NCBI RefSeq assembly: GCF_024181585.1
Contig: NZ_CP054258.1
Span: 2,294,001-2,358,000, forward strand
DNA from: Treponema socranskii subsp. buccale
Lineage (GTDB): Bacteria > Spirochaetota > Spirochaetia > Treponematales > Treponemataceae
Reading direction: 5' to 3'
Length of the DNA: 64,000 bases
The stretch's first letter is position 1. Each line of letters starts with the position of its first letter. The position numbers and the translations under genes were made by a program. The notes below the pieces were generated by a model. That model saw nothing but the letters and a program-made list of their open reading frames with translations, had not been told where the DNA came from and did not search any database. Positions 1 to 8,182 of this stretch are shown in pieces.

Positions 1-1329
1 GGGGATAAGGCGCACGATATCGTCGATAAATTCCTCAGGCATTTTGTCGGCGCTTGTGCGAAGCGTGTCTTGAAAAATATCGCTGCTTCCGAGCTGAATA
101 CCGTTCGAATCCATGATCTCCGACAAACCGTCGGAAGCGATAAGGAGCATATCGCCGCGGTAAAGCCTTCGCTCTTCGACGGTGATATCGCCCAAATCGA
201 TGATGCCGACGAGACTCGCATTCGATGCGAGCGATTTTATTTTATAGCCGTCGGGCGCACGCGAAAGAACGAGCGGGTCGGACATGGATGCGTTGATATA
301 GCGCAGCGTCATTTTATCGGTATCGATGATGCCGATAAACAATACCGTGTATTTATCCTGGAGCTTCATATTTTTTATAGCGCGGTCAATTTCGCGGATA
401 ACGGCTTCAAGGTTTTCTTTATCGTCGATAATTTTCAGCGTATTGACGACGAGTCCCATGATGAGCGCCGCGGCAAGACCTTTTCCGGAAACGTCGCCGA
501 GGAGAAGGAGCGTTTTGTTTTTATCGATTTGCAAAACGGAATAATAATCGCCCGACACGTTTATGAGCGGTTTGTAATACGCGGCGAGTTTGAGCTTTCG
601 GATCGAAGGCATTTTTTGAGGAAGGAACGAACGCTGCGTATCCGCAAGCAGCTGCCATTCCTTTGTCAGATCGGAAATTTCGGTAAGGCTTGCAATCGTA
701 CGGGAACGCGACTGAAAGCGCGAAAACTCTTCATAAAACTGCCGGAAAGCGTCCGCGTCGAAGAGTTTCGTGTACCGGCAAAAAATAAAAAGATGCTGTT
801 TGCCGCATACGAAGAAAAAACCGCGCGCATCTTTGGAATGCGATATGATACCGAACGAATCGTCGATAAGGTAGAAACCTTCCGGCCACGAAAGCGGAAA
901 ATTGCGTTCGAGCGTATCGCGCACCGATTGAGAAGATGTCAAACGGTCGGGGCTGTTGTACAAAATATAATTTTTTTCTCTGTCGATAAAGAGTACGGAA
1001 CAACCCGCTTCTCTTTCCAGAATATCGGCAAAAACCTTATAGAGATCGTCGAGCGAATAACAAAAACGCAGCCTGTTGATAAAGCGTGTCAAATAGCGCG
1101 TTTCGCCCTTTTCGAAAATCTTGCGATGGAGTCTTGCGTCGAGCACGGAACGCACGAACTCTCCGCCGATCAGCAAAAGAACGAAGATAACCGAGGGAAT
1201 GGATATAAGCAAAAAAAACGAATACTCTTTTATCCGAGAGGGCAGGAGCATCGTCGAAATACCGATAAAGAGGATTAAAATGGCGGCATTGACCGAAAGA
1301 AAAATCAGCCGCTTGCGCGTTTTATACAT
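1..1329 (-). CDS. RsbU/SpoIIE-type PP2C serine phosphatase, membrane-anchored (C-terminus cut by window edge)
   Basis: The reading frame is open to base 1, giving 443 residues without a stop. Two hydrophobic segments lie near residues 8-28 and 35-53. A GAF-like sensor stretch follows, around 70-190. The rest is a PPM/SpoIIE-type phosphatase domain: VSGDYY, then GDVSGKGLAAALIMG, and DMLLIASDGLSE near the end, which carry the metal-binding aspartates of this family. Such enzymes dephosphorylate anti-sigma-factor antagonists or other phosphoserine proteins. No partner-switch gene is visible here. The start is the ATG preceded by GAGGT. An extended -10 (TGC then TATACT on the minus strand, 1377-1382) lies about 50 nt upstream. 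Probably only the last few tens of residues are missing. The family call is firm and the target is unknown. Confidence 0.85.
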   Translation of the reverse strand, partial: MYKTRKRLIFLSVNAAILILFIGISTMLLPSRIKEYSFFLLISIPSVIFVLLLIGGEFVRSVLDARLHRKIFEKGETRYLTRFINRLRFCYSLDDLYKVFADILEREAGCSVLFIDREKNYILYNSPDRLTSSQSVRDTLERNFPLSWPEGFYLIDDSFGIISHSKDARGFFFVCGKQHLFIFCRYTKLFDADAFRQFYEEFSRFQSRSRTIASLTEISDLTKEWQLLADTQRSFLPQKMPSIRKLKLAAYYKPLINVSGDYYSVLQIDKNKTLLLLGDVSGKGLAAALIMGLVVNTLKIIDDKENLEAVIREIDRAIKNMKLQDKYTVLFIGIIDTDKMTLRYINASMSDPLVLSRAPDGYKIKSLASNASLVGIIDLGDITVEERRLYRGDMLLIASDGLSEIMDSNGIQLGSSDIFQDTLRTSADKMPEEFIDDIVRLIP

Positions 1330-1409
1330 AAATACCTCGATAACATTATGAAATATTCCGTAATTCTTATTCGCATAGTATAGCACATTATCGAGAGATT
1401 CGCATAGAT

Positions 1410-1449
1410 GGGCGCTTCCGAAAATACCGAATAAATTTCAAAAGCGCCC
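1410..1449 (-). terminator. possible hairpin terminator downstream of the 243-aa membrane protein
   Basis: GGGCGCTT and AAGCGCCC form an 8-bp perfect stem with a loop of about 24 nt, just after the stop codon of the upstream minus-strand gene. There is no clear U-run, so an intrinsic terminator is only possible. Confidence 0.3.
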
Positions 1450-1457
1450 GCCGATCG

Positions 1458-2189
1458 CTATGCGGCGTCTTTTTCTTTTGCCGCCTGTTTTACTTTTTCC
1501 ATCAAGGCGCCGTCGCGCTTTTCACAGATTTTACACATCGTTTCTCTGCCCGCATCGATCGCTTCCTGCACGCTTCCCGCAGTAAGTTCTTCGGTTCGAC
1601 TCAAAGCCGGACAGTCTTCGTGCGTGTGAAAGCGTTTGCCGTGCGGCGTCCAATACACTTGCTGCGTACCCGCCGCCTGCGCGTAGGATTCCGCCGACAC
1701 GGGATCGAAATCGTAGCTTGCAAGCCCCCCGATGATGAGCAGGATCGCCGCCGCGGCAATGCCAACCGCTTTCGTGCGTTTATCGGTATCTTTATTCAAA
1801 AGCAAAAGGACGATAAACGGAACGAAGGCCGCCGCACACGCAATGACGCCCATATTGTTCCACAGCCAAAACTTCAGCGCATTCGCTTCCGATGCCGGTG
1901 CGATGCGGTTCGCTTTTTTCCAAAGCTGCGCACCCGCAACAACCGCAATAAAATCGATGACGAGAAGGACGATTCCCTGTACGAGCGGAGAAAGCTTTAC
2001 TAAAAACGGAATGACGATCTTTTCCGTCATCGCGCACAATGCAAGCACTTCAAGAACGATCGCGAAAATCCACAACGCCGCAGCACCTATTCGAAGCGGC
2101 AGCGCGCTCCCCCGCTCTCCCTTTGTGTTCGACGCCGTCTTTACCGTTTTTCCGGTCGACGCCGATACGATTCTATGTTTTACCGCCAT
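1458..2189 (-). CDS. polytopic membrane protein with a Cys/His-rich soluble C-terminus, function unknown
   Basis: 243 residues. Four hydrophobic segments are visible (about 33-54, 62-86, 100-122, 137-156). A soluble tail of about 80 residues follows with HTHEDCPALSR and MCKICEKR, a paired Cys pattern (C plus CxxC) with nearby histidines that could bind a metal. The start is the ATG 5 nt after GAGGAG. A GTG two codons upstream lies too close to that site. The gene reads towards the phosphatase and is followed by a hairpin. The adjacent DUF937 gene ends only 18 nt upstream, so the two are probably cotranscribed. I do not recognise the family. Membrane topology is the only confident statement. 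Confidence 0.65.
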   Translation of the reverse strand: MAVKHRIVSASTGKTVKTASNTKGERGSALPLRIGAAALWIFAIVLEVLALCAMTEKIVIPFLVKLSPLVQGIVLLVIDFIAVVAGAQLWKKANRIAPASEANALKFWLWNNMGVIACAAAFVPFIVLLLLNKDTDKRTKAVGIAAAAILLIIGGLASYDFDPVSAESYAQAAGTQQVYWTPHGKRFHTHEDCPALSRTEELTAGSVQEAIDAGRETMCKICEKRDGALMEKVKQAAKEKDAA

Positions 2190-2207
2190 ATACACTCCTC
2201 AAATTAT

Positions 2208-2798
2208 TTATTTTAACAATCCCTTGAGTAAATTGCCTGCGAGCTTCGCAGTGCCGGATGTGCCGGATTTTTTTGTGCTTCCCCGCGTTTTCGCACCCGA
2301 TACGCCTAAAAGTCCTCCGAGCACGTCGCCGACATTTACGTTTTTCATAACGCCGCCTATCAAAGCCGAAAGCGCATCTCCGGAAGTATTGTTTCCGGCG
2401 GTTTTTCCGAGAAGGCTCATCAAAAGCGGAGCTGCGGCGGCAAGGATCGCCGATACGGTACCGGTATCGGTATCCGCCGTTTTTGCAATCGATTTCGTCG
2501 TCGAAGCGGCACTCGATCCGAGCAAGTGCTTGATGATCTTCGCACCGTCGTCCAAATCGACGTTTTTCATAAAAGCACCGAGATTCGCCGTACTCACGCC
2601 GGCATGTTCTGCGAGCGCGGAAGCGAAACCTTTTGCGGATTCTTTATCAGAAGCCTGTTTGTCGGCACCTTTTAAAAGCGCCGGAAGCGCTTGGGCGAGA
2701 ACCGTACTCACCGTACCGCTGTCGGTGTCACAGAGTTTACCGATGTTCGAAACGCTCGATGAACCCAACAATGTCGTCAATATCGATGATGCATCCAT
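2208..2798 (-). CDS. DUF937-type repeat protein
   Basis: 196 residues made of two copies of a unit: residues 1-40 (LLGSSSVSNIGKLCDTDSGT, then VSTVLAQALPALLKG) and about 90-130 (the same order ending VSAILAAAAPLLMSLLG). This Ala/Leu-rich unit, with a DTDxGTVS turn before a helix, is typical of DUF937 proteins, whose biochemical role is not established. There is no signal peptide. The C-terminus is Gly/Lys-rich. The start ATG follows GGAGGAAGAT. The gene sits directly beside a block of direct repeats that begins 10 nt upstream of its start, so its promoter must lie inside or beyond the repeat. Confidence 0.7.
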   Translation of the reverse strand: MDASSILTTLLGSSSVSNIGKLCDTDSGTVSTVLAQALPALLKGADKQASDKESAKGFASALAEHAGVSTANLGAFMKNVDLDDGAKIIKHLLGSSAASTTKSIAKTADTDTGTVSAILAAAAPLLMSLLGKTAGNNTSGDALSALIGGVMKNVNVGDVLGGLLGVSGAKTRGSTKKSGTSGTAKLAGNLLKGLLK

Positions 2799-2807
2799 AT
2801 CTTCCTC

Positions 2808-2963
2808 CCATAAAAACTTTTGCAGGAAATATCAATTTCCGAAAAAGTTTTTAGCCGTGCGCGTGCGCGCACATGTTCAATAGTCGAGTTTGCAAAATAA
2901 AGCGTATCGTATTCATGCGATTTTTATCAAAACGCCATGTATACACGTCTTCTGCAAACATCC
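2808..2963. repeat. 156-bp direct repeat, copy 1
   Basis: Identical base for base to 3108-3263, an offset of exactly 300. It contains the near-palindrome GTGCGCGTGCGCGCAC at about 2857. It begins between the DUF937 Shine-Dalgarno and upstream sequence, so it forms that gene's leader. Confidence 0.9.
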
Positions 2964-3035
2964 GCGCAAACTCGAGATAAGAACGCTGCGATTTCGAGCA
3001 ATGCACAGAAATCGCGAGTGTCTCCGATAAAAGAA

Positions 3036-3055
3036 AAACGCTTCAGCGTTTTTCG
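3036..3055. other. perfect inverted repeat (terminator-like hairpin)
   Basis: AAAAACGCT and AGCGTTTTT form a 9-bp stem around a 2-nt centre. A- and T-runs on both sides would make it terminator-like in either direction. It lies between the two 156-bp repeat copies. Confidence 0.4.
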
Positions 3056-3107
3056 GCTTTAGACTCCAGCAACGGCGATATTTCAGACGGCGCTTTTTAT
3101 CGTACCT

Positions 3108-3263
3108 CCATAAAAACTTTTGCAGGAAATATCAATTTCCGAAAAAGTTTTTAGCCGTGCGCGTGCGCGCACATGTTCAATAGTCGAGTTTGCAAAATAA
3201 AGCGTATCGTATTCATGCGATTTTTATCAAAACGCCATGTATACACGTCTTCTGCAAACATCC
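3108..3263. repeat. 156-bp direct repeat, copy 2
   Basis: Exact copy of 2808-2963. After two mismatches, similarity resumes for about 15 more bases. The bases before it (about 3072-3125) recur again at about 3291-3342, so the block is a decayed tandem array. Confidence 0.9.
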
Positions 3264-3290
3264 AAGCAAACTCGAGATAAAAAAGCGACG

Positions 3291-3342
3291 GCGATATTTC
3301 AGACGGCGCTTTTTATCGTACCTCCATAAAAACTTTTGCAGT
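3291..3342. repeat. third partial repeat unit in the pfkB upstream region
   Basis: About 52 bp, from GGCGATATTTCAGACGGCGC to CATAAAAACTTTTGCAG, repeating 3073-3125. The rest of the 2799-3478 gap contains no supported gene. Confidence 0.8.
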
Positions 3343-3478
3343 ATCGCTTTTTATCTTCCTCCGATGAAAATTATATCGAGCGGGTTATCCGCCGTCAATC
3401 AATCGCGTTGCAAAAAACGATGCATACGTTTATACTTACTGACACACGGAAGTTCCGTATCAATTTTTGGAGGATCGT

Positions 3479-4501
3479 ATGTCTAAGGTAATCACGTTCG
3501 GAGAAATCATGCTGCGCCTCGCGCCGGAAGGCTACAAGCGTTTCGTACAGGCGGATAAATTCGACGTCGTATACGGGGGCGCGGAATCGAACGTCGCCGT
3601 TTCTTTGGCAAATTTCGATGTGCCGGTTTCGTTCGTCACAAAGCTTCCTGCACACGAGATGGGAGACGCGGCGCTCAACGAACTGCGAAAATTCGGCGTC
3701 GATACGAAATTGATTGCGCGCGGCGGAGAGCGGCTCGGCATTTATTACGCGGAAAAAGGCGCAAGCCAGCGCGGCTCTTTTGTCATCTACGACAGAGCGG
3801 GTTCTTCTTTTCAAACGGCATCGCCTGAGGACTTCGATTGGGAGGCGATATTCGACGGCGCAACGTGGTTTCACTTTACCGGCATAACGCCCGCGCTCGG
3901 AGACAATGTCGCGGCAATCTGTCTCGAAGCGTGCAAAAAAGCGAAAGCCAAAAACATCACGGTGAGCTGCGATTTGAATTTCCGCAAAAAATTGTGGACT
4001 TCGGAAAAAGCGGGCAAAGTCATGGCGGAACTTATGGAATATATCGACGTGTGCATTGCAAACGAAGAGGACGCGGAAAAGGTTTTCGGCATTTCGGCGA
4101 AAAACACGGACGTTACCGGCGGTAAGCTCGATAAAAAAGGCTATGAAGACGTCGCAAAACAGTTGGCCGACCGATTTCACTTGCGGCAGGTTGCGATCAC
4201 GCTCCGCACGTCGCTGAGCGCATCGGACAACAAATGGGCAGCCCTTCTCTATGACGGTAAAAATTATTATTACAGCAAAGAATATCTCATCCGCATCGTA
4301 GACCGCGTCGGAGGCGGCGACAGTTTCGGCGCAGGACTCATCTACGGAAACGTAAAAGGTTTCGATCCGCAAAAGACGGTCGATTTCGCCGTCGCCGCGA
4401 GCTGCTTAAAACAGACGATCGAAGGCGATTTCAATCACATTTCCGTAGGAGAAGCGGAAAAGCTTATGGGCGGAGATGCGTCCGGCAGAGTAAGCCGCTG
4501 A
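3479..4501 (+). CDS. PfkB-family sugar kinase (2-dehydro-3-deoxygluconokinase-like), first of a tandem pair
   Basis: 340 residues, full length for ribokinase-family enzymes. The N-terminal MSKVITFGEIMLRL and GGAESNVAVSLA form the substrate-binding part. Near the C-terminus, DRVGGGDSFGAGLIYG is the PfkB signature with the catalytic-base Asp and anion hole. The best guess is phosphorylation of a KDG-type sugar acid or related ketose, but no aldolase or transporter is adjacent, so the substrate is inferred only from overall resemblance to KdgK. The start is the ATG 5 nt after GGAGG. An upstream in-frame TTG overlaps that site. It is followed 27 nt later by a paralogue. Confidence 0.8.
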   Translation: MSKVITFGEIMLRLAPEGYKRFVQADKFDVVYGGAESNVAVSLANFDVPVSFVTKLPAHEMGDAALNELRKFGVDTKLIARGGERLGIYYAEKGASQRGSFVIYDRAGSSFQTASPEDFDWEAIFDGATWFHFTGITPALGDNVAAICLEACKKAKAKNITVSCDLNFRKKLWTSEKAGKVMAELMEYIDVCIANEEDAEKVFGISAKNTDVTGGKLDKKGYEDVAKQLADRFHLRQVAITLRTSLSASDNKWAALLYDGKNYYYSKEYLIRIVDRVGGGDSFGAGLIYGNVKGFDPQKTVDFAVAASCLKQTIEGDFNHISVGEAEKLMGGDASGRVSR

Positions 4502-4528
4502 CATCACGTACAACGGAGGACGGCGGTT

Positions 4529-5563
4529 ATGAAAAAAATCGTTACGCTCGGAGAATTGCTGCTCAGGCTCAGCGCGCCGGGGCACGAACGCTTTTTCCAG
4601 TCGCCGAATTTTGAAGCGACATTCAGCGGGAGTGAAGCGAATATCGCATGCGAACTCGCGCAGCTCGGAAACAGAGCTTCTTACGTAACCGCCGTCCCCG
4701 ACAACGCAATCGGAGAAGCCGCTCTTTCGGAAGTACGCAAATACGACGTCGATCTTTCCACGGTGATCCGAAAGGACGGCAGAATCGGCATCTATTTTCT
4801 CGAAACGGGCGCATACCGGCGTCTGTCGAATGTCGTCTATGACAGGGAAAACAGCTGCATCGCCGAGGCGCTTCCGTCCGATTTCGATTGGGAAGCTGTT
4901 TTTGCGGACGCGTCATGGTTTCACATAAGCGGCATCACTCCTGCCGTTTCCGAAAACGCATACCGCACGACGATCGAAGCGATCGCCCAAGCGAAAAAAC
5001 GGAATATCACCGTTTCATTCGACATCAACTACCGCGCAAAACTGTGGCGCTACGGACGGCGGGCGGAAGATGCTGTAAAAGAAATCGTCAAATCGGCTGA
5101 CGTTCTCATCACGAATGAAGGGCACATACGCTTTTGTCTCGGCATCACGGTTCCCGGCTACGATACGTCGAAAGAAGGACTGCCCGACGAATATTTTGAA
5201 AAGATTTCGCTCGCCGTAAAACGCGAATACCCCAATATTCACACCGTCGCCCTGACCAGGCGCAGAACGTACACTTCGGACGTCAACGATTTTTCGGCGC
5301 TCCTGCACGACAAAAACGGAACGTTTTTCGTATCAAAAAAATATCACATCGAAAATATCGTCGATCGCGTCGGAGGGGGAGATGCGTTTGCGGCGGGACT
5401 CATACACGGTTTTCATCACTTCGAAGACACGCAGTACACCCTCGACTTCGCGACGGCGGCCGCAAGCTTTAAGCACACGATCCCCGGCGACATCGCGATT
5501 TTCCGAAAAGGAGAATTGGAATCTCTCGTCAAAGGTGAAACGACGGGAAGCATCCGGCGCTGA
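4529..5563 (+). CDS. PfkB-family sugar kinase, second of a tandem pair
   Basis: 344 residues and clearly paralogous to the preceding gene over its whole length: same opening (KKIVTLGELLLRLSAPGHER against KVITFGEIMLRLAPEGYKR), same DFDWEAVFADASWFHISGITP block, same C-terminal DRVGGGDAFAAGLIHG with the catalytic Asp. Differences in the substrate-binding N-terminal third suggest a different sugar. The ATG follows GGAGG at 4515-4519. The two genes form one transcription unit with no other partner visible. Substrate is unknown. Confidence 0.78.
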   Translation: MKKIVTLGELLLRLSAPGHERFFQSPNFEATFSGSEANIACELAQLGNRASYVTAVPDNAIGEAALSEVRKYDVDLSTVIRKDGRIGIYFLETGAYRRLSNVVYDRENSCIAEALPSDFDWEAVFADASWFHISGITPAVSENAYRTTIEAIAQAKKRNITVSFDINYRAKLWRYGRRAEDAVKEIVKSADVLITNEGHIRFCLGITVPGYDTSKEGLPDEYFEKISLAVKREYPNIHTVALTRRRTYTSDVNDFSALLHDKNGTFFVSKKYHIENIVDRVGGGDAFAAGLIHGFHHFEDTQYTLDFATAAASFKHTIPGDIAIFRKGELESLVKGETTGSIRR

Positions 5564-5621
5564 AACGATCCGCCGTTTTTACCCGCACGGACAGGATATG
5601 CCGCACGGACGCAGTCCATAA

Positions 5622-5639
5622 AATTAATAATTATTAATT
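5622..5639. other. 18-bp perfect AT-only palindrome
   Basis: AATTAATAA is followed directly by TTATTAATT, between the convergent kinase and methylglyoxal synthase genes. It could be a protein-binding site or a weak bidirectional hairpin. No function can be assigned. Confidence 0.4.
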
Positions 5640-5730
5640 CTATATTGAAAAACATCGATACGGAACGCCGTCTTTTAAAATCGGACCGGCGGCGCGGCAG
5701 ACATCCCTTTTCCCGCGGCCGCTTTGCACG

Positions 5731-6207
5731 TCACTTGCCTGCTTTGAGATTTTCTTCGAACGCCTTTCTGTCGAAGGGCGCGTAGATGGGATCCTTCGGC
5801 ACATAGCTCGCATCGTCCCACAGCGAACTCGTAATCATCAGATCGGCGCTGTAGCGGTTGCACGCGATCGGTATATTGTGAATCCTGCACTGGCGCAAAA
5901 GCATTTGAATGTCGGCTTCATGCGGCTGCGGATTCAAATCGTCTATAAAAAAAACCGCAAAATCGATTTCCTTTCGAACGACGAGCGCCGCGATTTCCGC
6001 ATCCCCGCCCATCGGTCCCGAATGCATACACGTTATATCGCTTGCGATGCCGTGCCTTATAAACGATTCCCGCACGAGCGTGCCCGTCGTTCCCGTACAA
6101 AAAAGTTTGTGCGCCGAAAGCATTTCGGAATTGTTCAACGCCCAGTCGACAATGTCGGCTTTGCGGTTATCGTGCGCTACGAGCGCGATCCGTAATTTCC
6201 GTTTCAT
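5731..6207 (-). CDS. mgsA: methylglyoxal synthase
   Basis: 158 residues, normal length. Converts dihydroxyacetone phosphate to methylglyoxal and phosphate, a bypass used when sugar phosphates accumulate. The family is shown by ALVAHDNRKADIVDWALNN, TGTTGTLV (phosphate binding), SGPMGGD with Asp69, and QPH with His96. These match the catalytic Asp71 and His98 of the E. coli enzyme. The start is the ATG after GGAGG. That ribosome site and the first 14 codons lie inside the 3' end of the upstream lipoprotein gene in another frame, so translation is probably coupled. A link to the nearby sugar kinases is possible but not shown. Confidence 0.93.
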   Translation of the reverse strand: MKRKLRIALVAHDNRKADIVDWALNNSEMLSAHKLFCTGTTGTLVRESFIRHGIASDITCMHSGPMGGDAEIAALVVRKEIDFAVFFIDDLNPQPHEADIQMLLRQCRIHNIPIACNRYSADLMITSSLWDDASYVPKDPIYAPFDRKAFEENLKAGK

Positions 6208-6793
6208 ACGATGATCCTCCAAGTTTAACCCCTTCGAGTCGGCGTACCGCAACCGAAACCCGCTCCGAAGGATGTGTATCTATGCCGATTATGAGGTAAG
6301 GCGTTGTAAAAGCTTGCGTTACCATTTGCGACGGAGAGGGAGCGCTTATCGCGAACACCGTTTCCAAACCGTCTTTCGTGTATACCGCGGAATGCAATCG
6401 TATGCCGTAACCGCCGGTATTAAAACGGCCTGCACATACGGCGATTACCTTTTTCCGCTTAAAATCGATTTTCGGAGAGTCGTCCGCGCGGCCGTGCAAA
6501 AGCGAATAGAGCTTATCCAAATCGGCTTGATTTTCGATTACCGCAGTGACGAATTCCGCACCGTAACTTCCTTCTGCAAGGATTTCGTACGAAGTTTCCA
6601 CACACCCTTCCCGCTCGGTCAAAACGGTTTCGGGATAGGGATCGGCGTTTTTACCGCTTTGTGCGGATGCACGCCGGAGATGTCCGACCGATACGGACGG
6701 TTCGGCCGCGGCGGTATGCAATTTTACCGGAATCGATTTGCACGCACTCGAAAAAAAAGCCGATAAAACGATCAAAAGGATATATTTTGTCAT
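6167..6793 (-). CDS. lipoprotein with PrcB C-terminal domain
   Basis: 208 residues. The N-terminus MTKYILLIVLSAFFSSACKS is a lipoprotein signal with lipobox ending at Cys18. The C-terminal half, from about residue 80 (SYGAEFVTAVIENQADLDKL), continues through DFKRKKVIAVCAGRFNTGGY and SPSQMV. This is the PrcB-type domain named after the T. denticola dentilisin complex lipoprotein. No prcA or protease gene is adjacent, so a dentilisin role should not be assumed. The 3' end overlaps mgsA by 41 nt and the gene follows the cyclo-ligase by about 75 nt, so the three form an operon. Confidence 0.72.
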   Translation of the reverse strand: MTKYILLIVLSAFFSSACKSIPVKLHTAAAEPSVSVGHLRRASAQSGKNADPYPETVLTEREGCVETSYEILAEGSYGAEFVTAVIENQADLDKLYSLLHGRADDSPKIDFKRKKVIAVCAGRFNTGGYGIRLHSAVYTKDGLETVFAISAPSPSQMVTQAFTTPYLIIGIDTHPSERVSVAVRRLEGVKLGGSSYETEITDRARSAR

Positions 6794-6867
6794 CTCTTCG
6801 GAAAGTAGCATATATCGTTTTTTTTATCAATATTCGTACCGGCGTACAAAGCGCAATCGATACGATG

Positions 6868-7512
6868 TCAATCCGCGTCATGCGGCGGCACGCACGGAAA
6901 GATACCGTCCTCGCACACGATATGCGAAACTCGCGCGTCGCGGACGCCGGAGGGGACATCGCTTATGATCTGGCAGGAAAAACAGAGACCTGCCAAAACC
7001 GGAAACGCATAGGAAATCCGCGCGATATAGCGGTCGTAAAATCCCTTTCCCTTTCCGAGCCGCCTGCCGTCGCGAGAAAAAGCGAGAGCGGGTACGAGAA
7101 AAAGCGAGGCGTGCGGAAAGTCCTTCGTATCGACTTTTTCGAGAACGGTTTTCGGTTCCGTAATGCCGTAAGCACCGATTTCCGTCTGCGCTTCAAACGG
7201 AAGAGCTGCATCGAGATAATAAAATTCCATCGTACCTGCCGCATCGATACAGCGCGGGAGCGCAACCCGCTTTTTATCTTTCAACGCGGATGCGATGATG
7301 CCCCTCGTTTCGACTTCGCTCGGATCGGATACGAATATAAAAAGGGTATGTGAAGCCGCGTAGAGTTCGGAGCCGAGTAAAATGCGTTCGATTTTTTTCG
7401 ACGCCGCTTCCGCGCGATTTTTTTCGGCGGTAAATTCAAAAATCGCCTGCCGCATCGCCTGCCGCACAATGCGTTTTTTTCCCGTAAGTTCCGTTTCGTC
7501 CGATTGTTCCAT
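6868..7512 (-). CDS. 5-formyltetrahydrofolate cyclo-ligase family protein
   Basis: About 214 residues. ATP-dependent conversion of 5-formyl-THF to methenyl-THF in one-carbon metabolism. The N-terminal KKRIVRQAMR is the ATP-binding basic helix. The diagnostic motif LGKGKGFYDRY is near the C-terminus, after VPALAFSRDGRR. The chosen ATG is preceded closely by GGCGG, but the ribosome site is not convincing and the frame is open upstream with no better start. First gene of the operon with the PrcB-like lipoprotein and mgsA. Divergent from groES. Confidence 0.88.
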   Translation of the reverse strand: MEQSDETELTGKKRIVRQAMRQAIFEFTAEKNRAEAASKKIERILLGSELYAASHTLFIFVSDPSEVETRGIIASALKDKKRVALPRCIDAAGTMEFYYLDAALPFEAQTEIGAYGITEPKTVLEKVDTKDFPHASLFLVPALAFSRDGRRLGKGKGFYDRYIARISYAFPVLAGLCFSCQIISDVPSGVRDARVSHIVCEDGIFPCVPPHDAD

Positions 7513-7749
7513 AATCCGCCGGAAAATCCTCTTTTCGCAAGCAAGCGCCCGCTCCCTGTTGACGATGCGGACATAAAATAAGTATATTATAAATATATAA
7601 AGATTGTAAGGCTTTATATACTGCTTACACAAACGAAAGCCGTCTAAAAAGCGGATGCTTTTTATCGACTGCGGTTTTTGCGTTGCGGAAACTGCGGTTT
7701 GCGCTTTTCGGCGCGCAGCTGACGGCAGCTTTTATCATAGGAGCATAGC

Positions 7750-8028
7750 ATGAAAATCAAACCTTTAGCGGACAGGGTTCTCGTCAAAAACGAAAAAGCG
7801 GAATCGAAAACGGCATCGGGCATCATCATCCCCGAAGCGGCGCAGGAAAAAACGCAGACGGCAAAAGTCGTCGCAGTCGGACCGGGTACCGAAGAAGACA
7901 AAATCACCGTAAAAGTCGGCGAACGCATCATGTACGACAAATACGCCGGCACGCAGATAAAGATCAACAACGAAGACCACCTCATCCTCAAAATGAGCGA
8001 TATCATCGCAGTCATCGAAGACAAATAA
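7750..8028 (+). CDS. groES: co-chaperonin GroES
   Basis: 92 residues, complete. Opens [20 protein letters not shown], has the mobile-loop region [15 protein letters not shown], and ends with the typical [14 protein letters not shown]. Forms the heptameric lid of GroEL. The ATG follows AGGAG by 6-7 nt. It is a single-gene unit with its own terminator, and groEL lies about 6 kb away on the other strand. No CIRCE element (TTAGCACTC-N9-GAGTGCTAA) is present in the upstream 240 nt, so HrcA control is not indicated. An AT-rich stretch at 7575-7625, shared with the divergent operon, probably holds the promoters. Confidence 0.97.
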   Translation: MKIKPLADRVLVKNEKAESKTASGIIIPEAAQEKTQTAKVVAVGPGTEEDKITVKVGERIMYDKYAGTQIKINNEDHLILKMSDIIAVIEDK

Positions 8029-8049
8029 TTACAAGCTGCGTTCATCGTA

Positions 8050-8074
8050 AAGCCGGCGAAAGCCGGTTTTTTTA
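8050..8074 (+). terminator. intrinsic terminator of groES
   Basis: Stem AAGCCGGC and GCCGG(TTT) around a GAAA loop, followed by seven T. It begins about 20 nt after the groES stop codon. Confidence 0.93.
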
Positions 8075-8182
8075 TTTTCGCTTTCGCCGTAAAACTTAAA
8101 ATTTAAGATAAGACAGTTGCATCAACATTTCAGTGGAAAAACATTAAAATAATCGGGCGGAAACAATTTACTATCATACGAA

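Noticed and set aside
1732..2883. Plus-strand open frame across the membrane protein and DUF937 genes
   Set aside because: Antisense shadow. The minus-strand genes have ribosome sites and coherent domains.
6167..6793. Assigning a dentilisin protease complex from the PrcB-like domain
   Set aside because: No prcA or subtilisin-like protease gene nearby. The domain alone is found outside that complex.
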